Shown here in pieces: positions 19,998 to 28,470 of a stretch of DNA of 64,000 nucleotides. Position 1 is the first letter of the stretch, and the number at the start of each line of letters is the position of its first letter. Both the position numbers and the translations under genes were made by a program. Source of the DNA: Bacillus sp. NP157 (GTDB lineage Bacteria; Pseudomonadota; Gammaproteobacteria; Xanthomonadales; Rhodanobacteraceae); the NCBI GenBank assembly GCA_018889975.1, contig CP076546.1:4743001-4807000 (forward strand), in the 5' to 3' direction. Under the pieces are notes generated by a model that saw only the letters and a program-made list of their open reading frames with translations, did no database searches and was not told the origin of the DNA.

Positions 19998-20507
19998 ATG
20001 AATAAGACCGTTACCGTCACCCTGGCTGCCCTGCTCTGCGTGGGTGCTGCTGCGTGTGCAAAGAAGAACACCAAGCCTGCCCCGGTGCAGGAAACCCAGC
20101 CGGTCGCTACCCAGACCGCGCCGACCAACGATGGCAAGTACCAGCCGTCTGACCTCGATACCGATGCCTGCCTCCGTCAGCGCGTCGTGTACTTCGACTT
20201 CGACAAGAACGACGTGAAGCCGGAATTCCAGCAGATCATCGCTTGCCACGCCAAGTACCTGCAGGACCGTCCGCAGTCGGCCATGACCCTCGAGGGTAAC
20301 ACCGACGAGCGCGGCACCCGCGAGTACAACCTGGGCCTCGGCGAGCGCCGTGGCAATGCCGTCTCCAGCGCCCTCCAGGCTGCTGGCGGTTCGGCTGGCC
20401 AGGTCAACGTGACCTCGTACGGCAAGGAAAAGCCGACGTGCAAAGAGCACAACGAAGACTGCTGGGCCAAGAACCGTCGCGTTGAGATCGTCTACACCGC
20501 GAAGTAA
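19998..20507 (+). CDS. pal: Pal, peptidoglycan-associated lipoprotein
   Basis: 169-residue outer-membrane lipoprotein. The signal peptide ends in GAAAC (lipidated Cys about residue 16). The OmpA-like C-terminal domain binds diaminopimelate in peptidoglycan: VVYFDFDKNDVKPEFQ, LEGNTDERGTREYNLGLGERRGNAV. The ATG at 19998 was chosen because AAGGA lies 7 nt before it. The TAA stop shares its last A with the cpoB ATG. Confidence 0.97.
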   Translation: MNKTVTVTLAALLCVGAAACAKKNTKPAPVQETQPVATQTAPTNDGKYQPSDLDTDACLRQRVVYFDFDKNDVKPEFQQIIACHAKYLQDRPQSAMTLEGNTDERGTREYNLGLGERRGNAVSSALQAAGGSAGQVNVTSYGKEKPTCKEHNEDCWAKNRRVEIVYTAK

Positions 20508-21358
20508 TGAAAAAGTCTCTGGCTAACAGTTTCACGGCCAGGCTTGGCGTGGCGGGCGCACTTGCGTCCGCCACGCTTTTTGCGTGCCCGGCATTCGCCC
20601 AGGATCGCCTCAGCCTCGCCGACCGTGTCGCGCGGCTCGAGCAGCAGAACCAGTCCAATTCGGGCACGACGCAACTGGTGAACCAGGTCAACGACCTGCA
20701 GCAACAGGTCGCCCAGCTCCAGGGCCAGATCGAAGAGCTGCAACACCAGAACCAGCAACTCCAGGATTCCCAGAAGGCCCAGTACGCGGACATGGATTCG
20801 CGCATGGGTCGTCTCGAAAAGGGTGGGGCACCCGCCGGCCAGCCGGCGGCCGCCGCGCCCGTTGGCAACCCCGCCGCCGCACCGCCCGCGGCTGGTGCGC
20901 CGCAGCAGGCCGCCGCTCCCGCGGGTCCGGCCCCGGCCGCCACTGGCGCCGCCCCGGCCGCCACGACGCCGGCGGAACAGACCGCCTACGACACCGCGTT
21001 CAAGTCCCTGCGTGGCGGCGATTACGTCACCGCGTCGCGTGGCTTCCGCGACTTCCTCGTGAAGTACCCGGACAGCCCGCTCGCGCCCAACGCCTATTAC
21101 TGGCTGGGCGAGTCGTACTACGTGACCATGAACTACCCGGTCGCGATCGAAGCGTTCCAGCGCCTGGTGAAGAATTACCCGCAGAGCGACAAGGTCTCCG
21201 ACGGCCTGCTCAAGGTGGGTTATTGCCAGATCGAACTGAAGCAGCAGGACGCCGCCATCGCGACCCTCAAGCAGGTCTCGGCGAAGTATCCGGGCACCAA
21301 GGCCGCCGGCCTTGCACAGGAACGCCTGCGCCGCCTGCAGCGCCAGACGGCCAACTGA
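20507..21358 (+). CDS. cpoB: CpoB/YbgF, Tol-Pal-associated coordinator
   Basis: 283-residue periplasmic protein with a signal peptide ending AFAQ (about 1-28). An N-terminal coiled coil rich in Gln and Leu (about 38-95) mediates trimerisation. An Ala-Pro-rich linker (about 105-155) precedes three TPR-like repeats (AYDTAFKSLRGGDYVTASRGF and following). In E. coli it coordinates PBP1B with Tol during constriction. It overlaps pal by one base (TAATG), so it is coupled. Confidence 0.94.
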   Translation: MKKSLANSFTARLGVAGALASATLFACPAFAQDRLSLADRVARLEQQNQSNSGTTQLVNQVNDLQQQVAQLQGQIEELQHQNQQLQDSQKAQYADMDSRMGRLEKGGAPAGQPAAAAPVGNPAAAPPAAGAPQQAAAPAGPAPAATGAAPAATTPAEQTAYDTAFKSLRGGDYVTASRGFRDFLVKYPDSPLAPNAYYWLGESYYVTMNYPVAIEAFQRLVKNYPQSDKVSDGLLKVGYCQIELKQQDAAIATLKQVSAKYPGTKAAGLAQERLRRLQRQTAN

Positions 21359-21362
21359 TCCC

Positions 21363-22055
21363 ATGAACGGCAGCACCGCAACCCCGGCGGACGTCTCGCC
21401 GGCAGCGCCCGTTAGGGAGCGCCTGCGGATTACCGAGATCTTCCACTCCGTGCAGGGCGAGGCCGACGCGATCGGCTGGCCCACCGTGTTCGTGCGCCTC
21501 ACCGGCTGCCCGCTGCGCTGCGTGTGGTGCGATACCGAATACTCCTTCCATGGCGGCCAGTGGCACGACATCGACGCCATCGTCGCCGAGGTCGCCAGCT
21601 ACGGCGCGCGCCATGTCTGCGTGACCGGTGGCGAGCCGCTGGCGCAGAAGCGCTGCCAGATCCTGCTGCGCAAGCTCTGCGACGCCGGCCACGAGGTCTC
21701 CCTGGAAACCTCGGGGGCGCTGGACGTCTCCGAGGTGGATCCGCGCGTACGCAAGGTCATGGACCTGAAGGCGCCCGGTTCGGGCGAAAGCGCGCGCAAC
21801 CTGTGGTCTAACCTCGACCACCTGCTGCCGCACGACCAGGTCAAGTTCGTCATCGCCAGCCGCGCCGACTTCGAATGGTCGCGCGACACCGTGCGCGAGC
21901 ATGCCCTCGACCGTAAGGCGATGGTGCTGTTCTCGCCCGTGTGGGGCAACGTCGAGCCGCGCGAGCTGGCCGAATGGATCATTGAAGAACGCCTGCCGGT
22001 GCGCTTCCAGCTGCAGCTGCACAAGCTGCTGTGGAACGACGCCGCCGGCCACTGA
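21363..22055 (+). CDS. queE: 7-carboxy-7-deazaguanine synthase QueE
   Basis: 230-residue radical-SAM enzyme making CDG from carboxytetrahydropterin in queuosine/preQ0 synthesis. The [4Fe-4S] motif Cx3CxxC is Cys49, Cys53 and Cys56 in [30 protein letters not shown] is typical. The ATG at 21363 is 4 bp after cpoB and 16 bp before queC. An alternative upstream start lies inside cpoB and is unlikely. Confidence 0.95.
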   Translation: MNGSTATPADVSPAAPVRERLRITEIFHSVQGEADAIGWPTVFVRLTGCPLRCVWCDTEYSFHGGQWHDIDAIVAEVASYGARHVCVTGGEPLAQKRCQILLRKLCDAGHEVSLETSGALDVSEVDPRVRKVMDLKAPGSGESARNLWSNLDHLLPHDQVKFVIASRADFEWSRDTVREHALDRKAMVLFSPVWGNVEPRELAEWIIEERLPVRFQLQLHKLLWNDAAGH

Positions 22056-22071
22056 TACGAAGGTTATGCCC

Positions 22072-22755
22072 ATGAATGCAACGAACCCCACCCGCAAGGC
22101 CGTCGTCCTCGTCTCCGGCGGCATGGATTCCGCGGTGACGATCGCCATGGCCCGCGAGCAAGGCTTCGACGTGTACGCATTGAGCGTCGCCTACGGCCAG
22201 CGCCACAACTCCGAGCTCGAAGCGTCCGAGCGCGTGTCGAAGATGCTCGGCGCCGTGGAGCACAAGGTCGTCCACGTCGACCTGCGCAGCATCGGCGGTT
22301 CGGCACTCACGGCCGATATCGACGTCCCCGAAGAGGGTGGCGAAGGCATCCCGGTCACCTACGTGCCGGCGCGCAACACCATCATGCTTTCGATCGCCCT
22401 GGGCTGGGCCGAAGTGCTCGGCTCCGCCGACATCTTCTGCGGCGTGAACGCCGTCGACTACTCCGGTTACCCGGATTGCCGTCCCGCCTTCATCGAAGCA
22501 TTCGAGACGCTCGCAAACGTCGCGACGAAGGCCGGCGTGGAAGGGGCGGGCATCCGCATCCACGCGCCGCTGATGGCGATGGGCAAGGGCGACATCGTCC
22601 GCGAAGGCATGCGTCTCGACGTCGACTTCGCCGCGACCGTCAGCTGCTACCAGGCCGACGCCCAGGGCCGTGCCTGCGGCCACTGCGATGCCTGCCGGCT
22701 GCGCGCGGAAGGCTTCGCCATGGCTGGCGTCGCCGACCCCACGCATTACGCCTGA
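22072..22755 (+). CDS. queC: 7-cyano-7-deazaguanine synthase QueC
   Basis: 227-residue ATP-dependent enzyme converting CDG to preQ0. The PP-loop [11 protein letters not shown] (Ser15-Ser20) and the C-terminal zinc cysteines in [17 protein letters not shown] are present. The ATG at 22072 is preferred to 22066 because GAAGG lies 8 nt upstream of it. The 3' end overlaps by 10 bp the end of the convergent unknown gene. Confidence 0.96.
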   Translation: MNATNPTRKAVVLVSGGMDSAVTIAMAREQGFDVYALSVAYGQRHNSELEASERVSKMLGAVEHKVVHVDLRSIGGSALTADIDVPEEGGEGIPVTYVPARNTIMLSIALGWAEVLGSADIFCGVNAVDYSGYPDCRPAFIEAFETLANVATKAGVEGAGIRIHAPLMAMGKGDIVREGMRLDVDFAATVSCYQADAQGRACGHCDACRLRAEGFAMAGVADPTHYA

Positions 22756-23243
22756 GAAGCCGCCCCCGGATTCCGCCGGGCGGTGGTAGCAAAGAGCCTT
22801 ACGGGCCACAGCAGGACCGTCGCCAGAATGGACCTGCGGACCATCAGCAGGAGGATCTCAGCGTAAGCGCGCTGTTCGATCGACGTCAGTTCGTGCACCG
22901 TGGCTCGCGGCAAATGCCTTACGGAATTCGCCAGAGCCTCGCGCAGGTTCTTTTCGTTTCGGATCCGGGCGTTTGTTCGCGAGAGGCGAGTGAAGCAATA
23001 GCGCGCCGCGGTGACATCGTTCGCGTGTCGGATGAGACAACCGAGTAAACGGCGGCGCACGATGTACGCGCGACCACTGACCTGAAGGGTAGCGCTCGCT
23101 CGCATTGCCGACAGCTCGCGCTGGAGCAAGAGCAGGTTGATCCGGGCCTGGACCACGGCGGATCGCGGAAGCTCCACGAACAACGTGTACGCGACCATAG
23201 CTAGCGAAGCGATGTAGATCAGTGCAATGACGAGGACGGTCAC
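22746..23243 (-). CDS. Unknown membrane protein, gene B of a pair
   Basis: 165-residue protein of unknown function. An N-terminal membrane segment ([25 protein letters not shown]) is followed by a basic helical region with many Arg, a few Cys, and a second hydrophobic stretch near the C-terminus ([23 protein letters not shown]). The GTG at 23243 was chosen because it overlaps the previous stop (GTGA) and is preceded by AGGAGAAACCT, a strong ribosome site. Codon use looks less biased than in neighbours. It could be a prophage remnant beside tRNA-Lys. Confidence 0.55.
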   Translation of the reverse strand: MTVLVIALIYIASLAMVAYTLFVELPRSAVVQARINLLLLQRELSAMRASATLQVSGRAYIVRRRLLGCLIRHANDVTAARYCFTRLSRTNARIRNEKNLREALANSVRHLPRATVHELTSIEQRAYAEILLLMVRRSILATVLLWPVRLFATTARRNPGAASQA

Positions 23244-23725
23244 AGGTTTCTCCTCTCGTTGGTGTCTCTGGTGCTGGAAACGCCGCGCTCGGCTCTTGCA
23301 GTAACCGCGTATGCCGCTCGTGTCGCTGGCGAGCCACCCAGGCGATCGGCCTGATTCCTGACGGCGCGCCGATACCTCACGTTGATGCCTCCCGACACGA
23401 GAAGGGCCAGCAAAAGGGCTGAAAGAAGCCACCAGGGCGGTCCGAGCGTCGCGAAGACCTCCTTCAGCAGGGAACTAGACACTTTTGCGTCGACATAGGC
23501 GGTCAGGTGGGTGGTCTTGCCCGCCAGGTAGTACGCCAAAGCCCACAGGGACGCGACACACGTTGCGCCACGAATCAATGACCTCAGGACCGCGCCAAGC
23601 CACGCATGCTTCAACGCTTTTTCCAATGCCTCGACCCGGCCGCGGAGCACGCCGTTTTCGACTACCAACTGATCGCGCGTTAGCCCTTCGACGGGCGCGA
23701 TCCGGCGCCCTCTGCCTGCGTTCAC
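23240..23725 (-). CDS. Unknown membrane protein, gene A of a pair
   Basis: 161-residue protein. A short N-terminal coiled coil (LTRDQLVVENGVLRGRVEAL, about 13-32) is followed by a membrane segment (SLIRGATCVASLWALAYYLAG), a short outer loop and a second segment (PPWWLLSALLLALLVSGG), then a basic tail. The GTG at 23725 follows AAGGG by 8 nt; an ATG at 23827 is possible but lacks a ribosome site. It is coupled to gene B by GTGA. No family was recognised. Confidence 0.55.
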   Translation of the reverse strand: MNAGRGRRIAPVEGLTRDQLVVENGVLRGRVEALEKALKHAWLGAVLRSLIRGATCVASLWALAYYLAGKTTHLTAYVDAKVSSSLLKEVFATLGPPWWLLSALLLALLVSGGINVRYRRAVRNQADRLGGSPATRAAYAVTARAERGVSSTRDTNERRNL

Positions 23726-23894
23726 TGATCGATCCCTTGTTTGACGCAGTTCATGGCGCACCCCGGCCGCGTTAGGTAGCAAGTGGTGGCTACGGTAACG
23801 GCTGGTGTTCGTGCGGAAAGCAGGCATAACGCTCGGCGTAGGCGGCGAAATGCCGACGCGGCGTGTAGGGGAAACGGAAGGGAGTGTGGCGCGA

Positions 23895-23970
23895 TGGTGG
23901 GTCGTGACGGACTCGAACCGTCGACCTACGGATTAAAAGTCCGCTGCTCTACCGACTGAGCTAACGACCC
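23895..23970 (-). tRNA. tRNA-Lys (TTT)
   Basis: 76-nt cloverleaf read on the minus strand. The acceptor stem is GGGTCGT/ACGACCC, the D-arm TAGCTCAGTCGGTAGAGCA, the anticodon loop CTTTTAA (anticodon TTT), the T-arm GACGGTTCGAGTCCGTC, the discriminator A and an encoded CCA. The unknown gene pair lies directly downstream in the gap to queC. Confidence 0.97.
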
Positions 23971-24029
23971 ATGCGCAAGGAGCCGCGTAGTTTAGTGGGC
24001 TGGCGGGGGCGGCACAACCCGAGCGGGGT

Positions 24030-24974
24030 TCAGGTGCCCAGGACGATCGCCTCGACGTCGCGCCCGGCCTCGCGCCAGGCCCCGATGCCGCCGGTCAGCG
24101 GGCGGACATTCGCATAGCCCAGCTTGGTCAGGCGCTCGGCGACCTTGGCGGCCGAGACCTCGTTGGGGCACGAGCAGTAGATCACCACGGCCGTGTTGTG
24201 CGGCAGGGTGGCCAGGTCGGCCTCCGCGGTGGTCATGTCGAACAGCCGCGAACCGGGGATGACGAACGGGTCGTCCCGGCGGTTGGACAGGCTGCGCACG
24301 TCCACGATGAGCGCGCCCGGGTCATTGGCCAGCAGCACGGCCAGCTCGTCGACCGAGATCCGGCTCTTGCGCAGCCGCGAGATCAGCAGGCTGCGCCGGG
24401 TGTAGCGGAACAGCACCCACAGCACCAGGCCGATGGCTGCCAGGGCGGCAAGGCCCACGCCGAACTGGCGCAGCACGCCCAGCACGGCGTCGATCTGCCG
24501 GTAGAACAGCATGCCCACCGACAGGCCCACCGAGATCCACAGCGCGGCGCCAGCGAGGTCATAGACCGTGAACCGGCTGAAGCGCGTATCGCCCGCGCCG
24601 GCGATCGGGATCGCCACCAGCGACAGGCCGGGGATGAAGCGCGACACCAGCAGCAACTTCACGCCGCGCTTCTCGAAGAACCCACTGGCCCGGCGCACGC
24701 AGGTGTCCGGCGACAGCGAGATCCGGCACAGGCCATCCAGCACCCGGTAGCCGAACCGGCGGCCGGTGAGGAACCACGCCGTATCGCCAGCGAAGGCCCC
24801 GGCCAGGGCGCCGACGAAGGTGGCCATGATCAGTAACGGGTCGCGTGCGGTGACCAGGGTCGCGCCGACCACGATCAGCGTCGGCATGGCCGGCACGGGC
24901 AGCCCGATGGCCCCCGCGAAGACGCCAAGGAATGCCACCACGGGCGCGGTATCCGACCAGTTGACGCTCGCCAC
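24030..24974 (-). CDS. DedA-like membrane protein fused to a rhodanese domain
   Basis: 314-residue fusion. Residues about 1-200 are a DedA/VTT (SNARE-associated) membrane domain with FAGDTAWFLTGRRFG and FFEKRGVKLLLVSRFIPGLS; this family is linked to lipid scrambling and membrane-potential maintenance. Residues about 210-314 are a cytoplasmic rhodanese domain with the active-site loop VVIYCSCPNEVSA (catalytic Cys about 263). The start is GTG at 24974 with GAGGA upstream. The stand-alone gene points to a redox- or sulfur-responsive transporter-like protein, but its function is unknown. Confidence 0.9.
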   Translation of the reverse strand: MASVNWSDTAPVVAFLGVFAGAIGLPVPAMPTLIVVGATLVTARDPLLIMATFVGALAGAFAGDTAWFLTGRRFGYRVLDGLCRISLSPDTCVRRASGFFEKRGVKLLLVSRFIPGLSLVAIPIAGAGDTRFSRFTVYDLAGAALWISVGLSVGMLFYRQIDAVLGVLRQFGVGLAALAAIGLVLWVLFRYTRRSLLISRLRKSRISVDELAVLLANDPGALIVDVRSLSNRRDDPFVIPGSRLFDMTTAEADLATLPHNTAVVIYCSCPNEVSAAKVAERLTKLGYANVRPLTGGIGAWREAGRDVEAIVLGT

Positions 24975-25053
24975 GACCGCAATCCTCGACGCTTCGGTGG
25001 CGAAAGGTTACGCCGGTCCCGGCGTCAGGCACAGGGGTAACGCGCGGCGTGTG

Positions 25054-26439
25054 TCACAAGGCGGTGTGATGGCTCACCGTCTCGCGTGCGCGCGCTGGCA
25101 ATCCGGCCGCCGCGCCATCGAGCTGGACCCAGAACAGGGTGCCGCGCCCCGGGCTGGAACGCACGCCGATGGTGCCGCCGACCACGTCGGCGATGCGCCG
25201 GGCCACGGCCAGGCCGAGGCCCAGGCCAGGATGGCCGGGCAGGCGGGTGAACTCGTCGAACACGCGTTCCTGCTGCGCCGGCTCGATGCCCATGCCGTTG
25301 TCACGCACTTCCAGCCGGATGTCGCGGCCGCGCCGGCGCACGGCCACCAGCACCCGCCCATGCGGCGTGCCGATCACCGCATTGGAGACCAGCCGGTGCA
25401 GCAGCTCGGCAAGCAGGTTGGCGTCGCCGCGCAGTGGAATCCTGCCACCACGCCAGTGGATATTGACGTTGAGCCGCTCGGCGTCGTTGGCGATGGCGTC
25501 GCGCGCACGCATGAACAGGTCGGCCGCGATCAGCTCGCCACTCGCCGCCTCGATGGCGCCAGCGTCGAAGCGAGCCATGTCGAGCAGGCCTTCGAGCAAT
25601 TCGTGCAGCCGGGTGATGTTGGTGCGCATCTGCCCCTGCACCGCACGCTGGCGCAGGTCGTCGCCCGGCTGCATGCCACCGACGAACAGCGACAGCGCCT
25701 GCAAGGGCTGGCGGAAATGATCGCCCAGCTGCTCGATGAAACGGGTCTGCCGCGCCATCTCCTGCATGCGCTGGCGGAACGCTTCGGTGCGATCGGCCTG
25801 GTGCACGGCACGCAGTTCGGCCAGCTCGCCAAGCAGGCGACCGACCGCCGCTTCCATCGATGCCGCATCGCCCGCCGTGCGATCGTTGCGCTGGCGCAAC
25901 TCCGCGTCGATGCGTGCCTTCAGCTCATCGGCGGGTGCGAACACATCGCGCTCGAGCAGCCGTCGACTGGCGAGGTACACCGCGACGACGCCACCACCGA
26001 GCAGCAACATCATCAGCGTGGCCGCAAGACGCCGCTCGCGCAGCGCGGACGTATCCGAAATGGTTTCCAGTTCACCGAGCGCCGTCGGTACACGCACATG
26101 CATCTGCCGACGCGCATCCAGTGGGCGCCCGCTGTCGATCACCAGGGCAGGGCCTTCGAGCCGGTGCAGGATGACCTGTGCGGTTGGCGAGCTGCGCGAC
26201 AGCGCACGTGCCAGCGTGTCGCGCGTCGCATCGTCCGCCGGGTTGCTACCGACCAGGCCCGCCAGCCGCACCGCCTGGATCCGCGCGATGTTGCGCGCCT
26301 CCAGCGAAATACTGCGCAAGTGCATCACGCCCAGCGTCGCCGCCAGCGCGAGCGCCACCATCGCCAGCGGCAACAGGCCCTTCCGGACCTGCCGCTCGCT
26401 CGACGGCGAACGGCCGGGCGGGGTGGATGACGCGTTCAT
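25054..26439 (-). CDS. Sensor histidine kinase (HxxRQP type)
   Basis: 461-residue inner-membrane histidine kinase. It has one membrane segment near 22-41, a periplasmic sensor of about 100 residues, a second segment near 138-160, a coiled linker, the H-box IEQLGDHFRQPLQALSLF (His about 241), the N-box ELLHRLVSNAV, the G1-box DNGMGI and the G2-box GLGLGLAVARR. The H-box belongs to the HDLRQP group, with HF in place of HDL. It is last in a four-gene cluster with a PhnD-like protein, a LuxR-type regulator and a hybrid kinase. Confidence 0.9.
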   Translation of the reverse strand: MNASSTPPGRSPSSERQVRKGLLPLAMVALALAATLGVMHLRSISLEARNIARIQAVRLAGLVGSNPADDATRDTLARALSRSSPTAQVILHRLEGPALVIDSGRPLDARRQMHVRVPTALGELETISDTSALRERRLAATLMMLLLGGGVVAVYLASRRLLERDVFAPADELKARIDAELRQRNDRTAGDAASMEAAVGRLLGELAELRAVHQADRTEAFRQRMQEMARQTRFIEQLGDHFRQPLQALSLFVGGMQPGDDLRQRAVQGQMRTNITRLHELLEGLLDMARFDAGAIEAASGELIAADLFMRARDAIANDAERLNVNIHWRGGRIPLRGDANLLAELLHRLVSNAVIGTPHGRVLVAVRRRGRDIRLEVRDNGMGIEPAQQERVFDEFTRLPGHPGLGLGLAVARRIADVVGGTIGVRSSPGRGTLFWVQLDGAAAGLPARARETVSHHTAL

Positions 26440-26550
26440 GCAGCGGCCTTCGACGACGGGGTTTCATGACGAATCTATGAAACGCCCGTTCGCGGCGCGA
26501 TAGCCAAGGGGAGCTAAGCCCTATGGCATAGGCCTTTTGGCCGATGGGGC

Positions 26551-27603
26551 CTATTTCCCGCGGAGTCGGCCAACCAGTGTGTCGTGGTCGGCCTGGATCT
26601 TCGAGAAGCGCGCTTCGCGGGCACTCTCGCTTACCCATTGCGCGGTGGTGGCGCGGCGCTTTTCCAGCGAATACTCGATGTCGGCGAACGGCACCAGGCA
26701 GGCATTGGTGGCCGCGGCAAAGCCGCTGATGTCGTGGATCATCTTCAGGTTGGCTTCCTGTCGGCCGCCGTCCTTGCCCTTGCCGTAGCTGGTGATGAAG
26801 GCGGCCACCTTCTCCCGCAGCGAAGGCGGCAGGTCGTTGCGGATCACGATCACGGCGTGTGGGATCAGCGAGGACTTCCACAGGATGCGCAGCCGCGCGT
26901 ACTGCTCGGGGAAGTGCTGCTGAAAGCGTTCGAGGTCGGCGGTGTTGTTGGTCGCCACGTCCACCTCGCCGTTGGCCACGGCCAGGGCGTTGTTCTGGTG
27001 GTTGTCGACGTGCACCTTGGCGAAGAAGGTGTCCGAATCCACCCCGCGGGCGGCGAATAACTGGGTCTCCGGTACAAGGTAGCCCGAGACCGACAGTGCC
27101 TCGCCACGGGCGAATCGCCACTGGCCGGGGCGGGCGAACAGCTGGTCGAGGGTGCCGATGTGCGAGTCCGTGGCGACCAGCAACACGGCGTAATAGCCCT
27201 TCGAGCCGTCGCCGCGGGTGAGCTGGCCGATCACCTGCATGTTCTGGCCGACCACCGCGTCGAGGGCGAGCCGGCCGGAAAGGAAGGCGATGTCGACGCG
27301 CTGCTCGCTGATCGCCTGGGCGATGCCTTCATAGGTGGTGACGGAGACGGCGCGCACCGGGCGACCGATGGCGCTGTGCAGGTCGTCCAGCATCGGACGC
27401 CAGGCTTCGAGCGACTCGGCGGGGCCGCCGATCGGCAGGATGCCGAAGGTCAGCGGGGCGTTCGGATCGATGTCGGTGCCGGGACCCGCGCCTGACCCAC
27501 GGGCCAGCGCGGCGGTGGGGCACGCGCAGAGCAACACCAGCAGCCATGCCACCAGCCAACTACCCGCACCCGTCCTGGTCGTGCCTGCCCTGCCTGCGCG
27601 CAT
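26551..27603 (-). CDS. PhnD-like periplasmic binding protein
   Basis: 350-residue exported solute-binding protein of the phosphate/phosphite/phosphonate (PhnD) type. The signal peptide spans about 1-34. The fold signatures are PLTFGILPIGGPAESLEAWRPMLDDLHSAIGRPV, DIAFLSGRLALDA and the hinge region VDNHQNNALAVANGEVDVATNNTADL. No ABC permease or ATPase lies nearby; the neighbours are two histidine kinases and a response regulator. It may therefore present a ligand to a kinase rather than to a transporter (inference). Ligand unknown. Confidence 0.85.
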   Translation of the reverse strand: MRAGRAGTTRTGAGSWLVAWLLVLLCACPTAALARGSGAGPGTDIDPNAPLTFGILPIGGPAESLEAWRPMLDDLHSAIGRPVRAVSVTTYEGIAQAISEQRVDIAFLSGRLALDAVVGQNMQVIGQLTRGDGSKGYYAVLLVATDSHIGTLDQLFARPGQWRFARGEALSVSGYLVPETQLFAARGVDSDTFFAKVHVDNHQNNALAVANGEVDVATNNTADLERFQQHFPEQYARLRILWKSSLIPHAVIVIRNDLPPSLREKVAAFITSYGKGKDGGRQEANLKMIHDISGFAAATNACLVPFADIEYSLEKRRATTAQWVSESAREARFSKIQADHDTLVGRLRGK

Positions 27604-27696
27604 GCGACCGCCTCGTGGTTAACCGCTCCCCCCAGGCGCTCCGTGCCCATCCGGGTACCAGCCTACGCCGGCGCCCGGGTAAAACCGTGTCGTGCG

Positions 27697-28383
27697 TCAG
27701 TCGCCGAGGTGTTGTGCCGCCACCAGGGCCTCGAGCCGGTTCCGCACATGCAGCGCGCGGAAAATGGCGGCGAGGTGGATCTTGACCGTGCCCTCGCTGA
27801 TGCCCAGCTCGCGGGCGATCAGCTTGTTCGGGCGACCCTTGGCCAGCAGCTTCAGGACATCGATCTGGCGGTCGGTCAGCACCGTCGCCAGTCGTTCCTT
27901 GGTGGTGAGGCCGTCGCCGCCGAGGGTGGCGAATGCCGGGGCCATCGGCGCCGTGGAGGCGGCCTTCATGGCTTCGGGGGGCACGTAGATGCCGCCGCCC
28001 ACGACCAGCCGCACCGCATTGAGGATGACGTCGGGTGGCGAGGATTTGGGGATATAACCCTGGACGCCGAGGTCCAGCACGTGGCGGATGGCGCTGGGGT
28101 CTTCGGTGCCCGAGAGCACCACCACGGGGCGCGCACGCGAGGTGCCGTCGTCGCTGGGGTCACGCAGCGCCGCCACGGCATCCTTGATGTGCTCGACGCC
28201 ATCGGCACCGGGCATCGCCATGTCGATGAGGGCCACGTCGGGAAGGGGTGTATTCGCCAGCAGGGCGCGAAGCGCCGCCACTGTTTCAGCCTCGACGAAT
28301 TCGACGTCGTCACCCAGTTCGCGAAGCTTAAGCTTCACGCCCTCGATGATGAGTCGATGATCGTCCGCGATCAAAACTCGCAT
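27697..28383 (-). CDS. NarL/LuxR-type response regulator
   Basis: 228-residue response regulator. The receiver domain (about 1-130) starts MRVLIADDHRLI, with phospho-acceptor Asp in VALIDMAMPGADG (about residue 53) and Lys in GYIPKSS. The C-terminal LuxR helix-turn-helix is LTDRQIDVLKLLAKGRPNKLIARELGISEGTVKIHL. The start at 28383 begins exactly at the receiver; the longer upstream frame is not family-like. It lies between the hybrid kinase and the PhnD-like gene, probably in one operon. Confidence 0.93.
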   Translation of the reverse strand: MRVLIADDHRLIIEGVKLKLRELGDDVEFVEAETVAALRALLANTPLPDVALIDMAMPGADGVEHIKDAVAALRDPSDDGTSRARPVVVLSGTEDPSAIRHVLDLGVQGYIPKSSPPDVILNAVRLVVGGGIYVPPEAMKAASTAPMAPAFATLGGDGLTTKERLATVLTDRQIDVLKLLAKGRPNKLIARELGISEGTVKIHLAAIFRALHVRNRLEALVAAQHLGD

Positions 28384-28470
28384 GCCACTCCTCCGCTCGC
28401 ACTGCCACGAGCATCCCCGTTCAAAAGACCATAGCCCCACCTGCTCGCCGCGGCAAGCAGGCCATTAGGC

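Noticed and set aside
23726-23827. N-terminal extension of the unknown membrane gene A to the ATG at 23827
   Set aside because: No ribosome site is present there, while the internal GTG at 23725 has AAGGG at good spacing.
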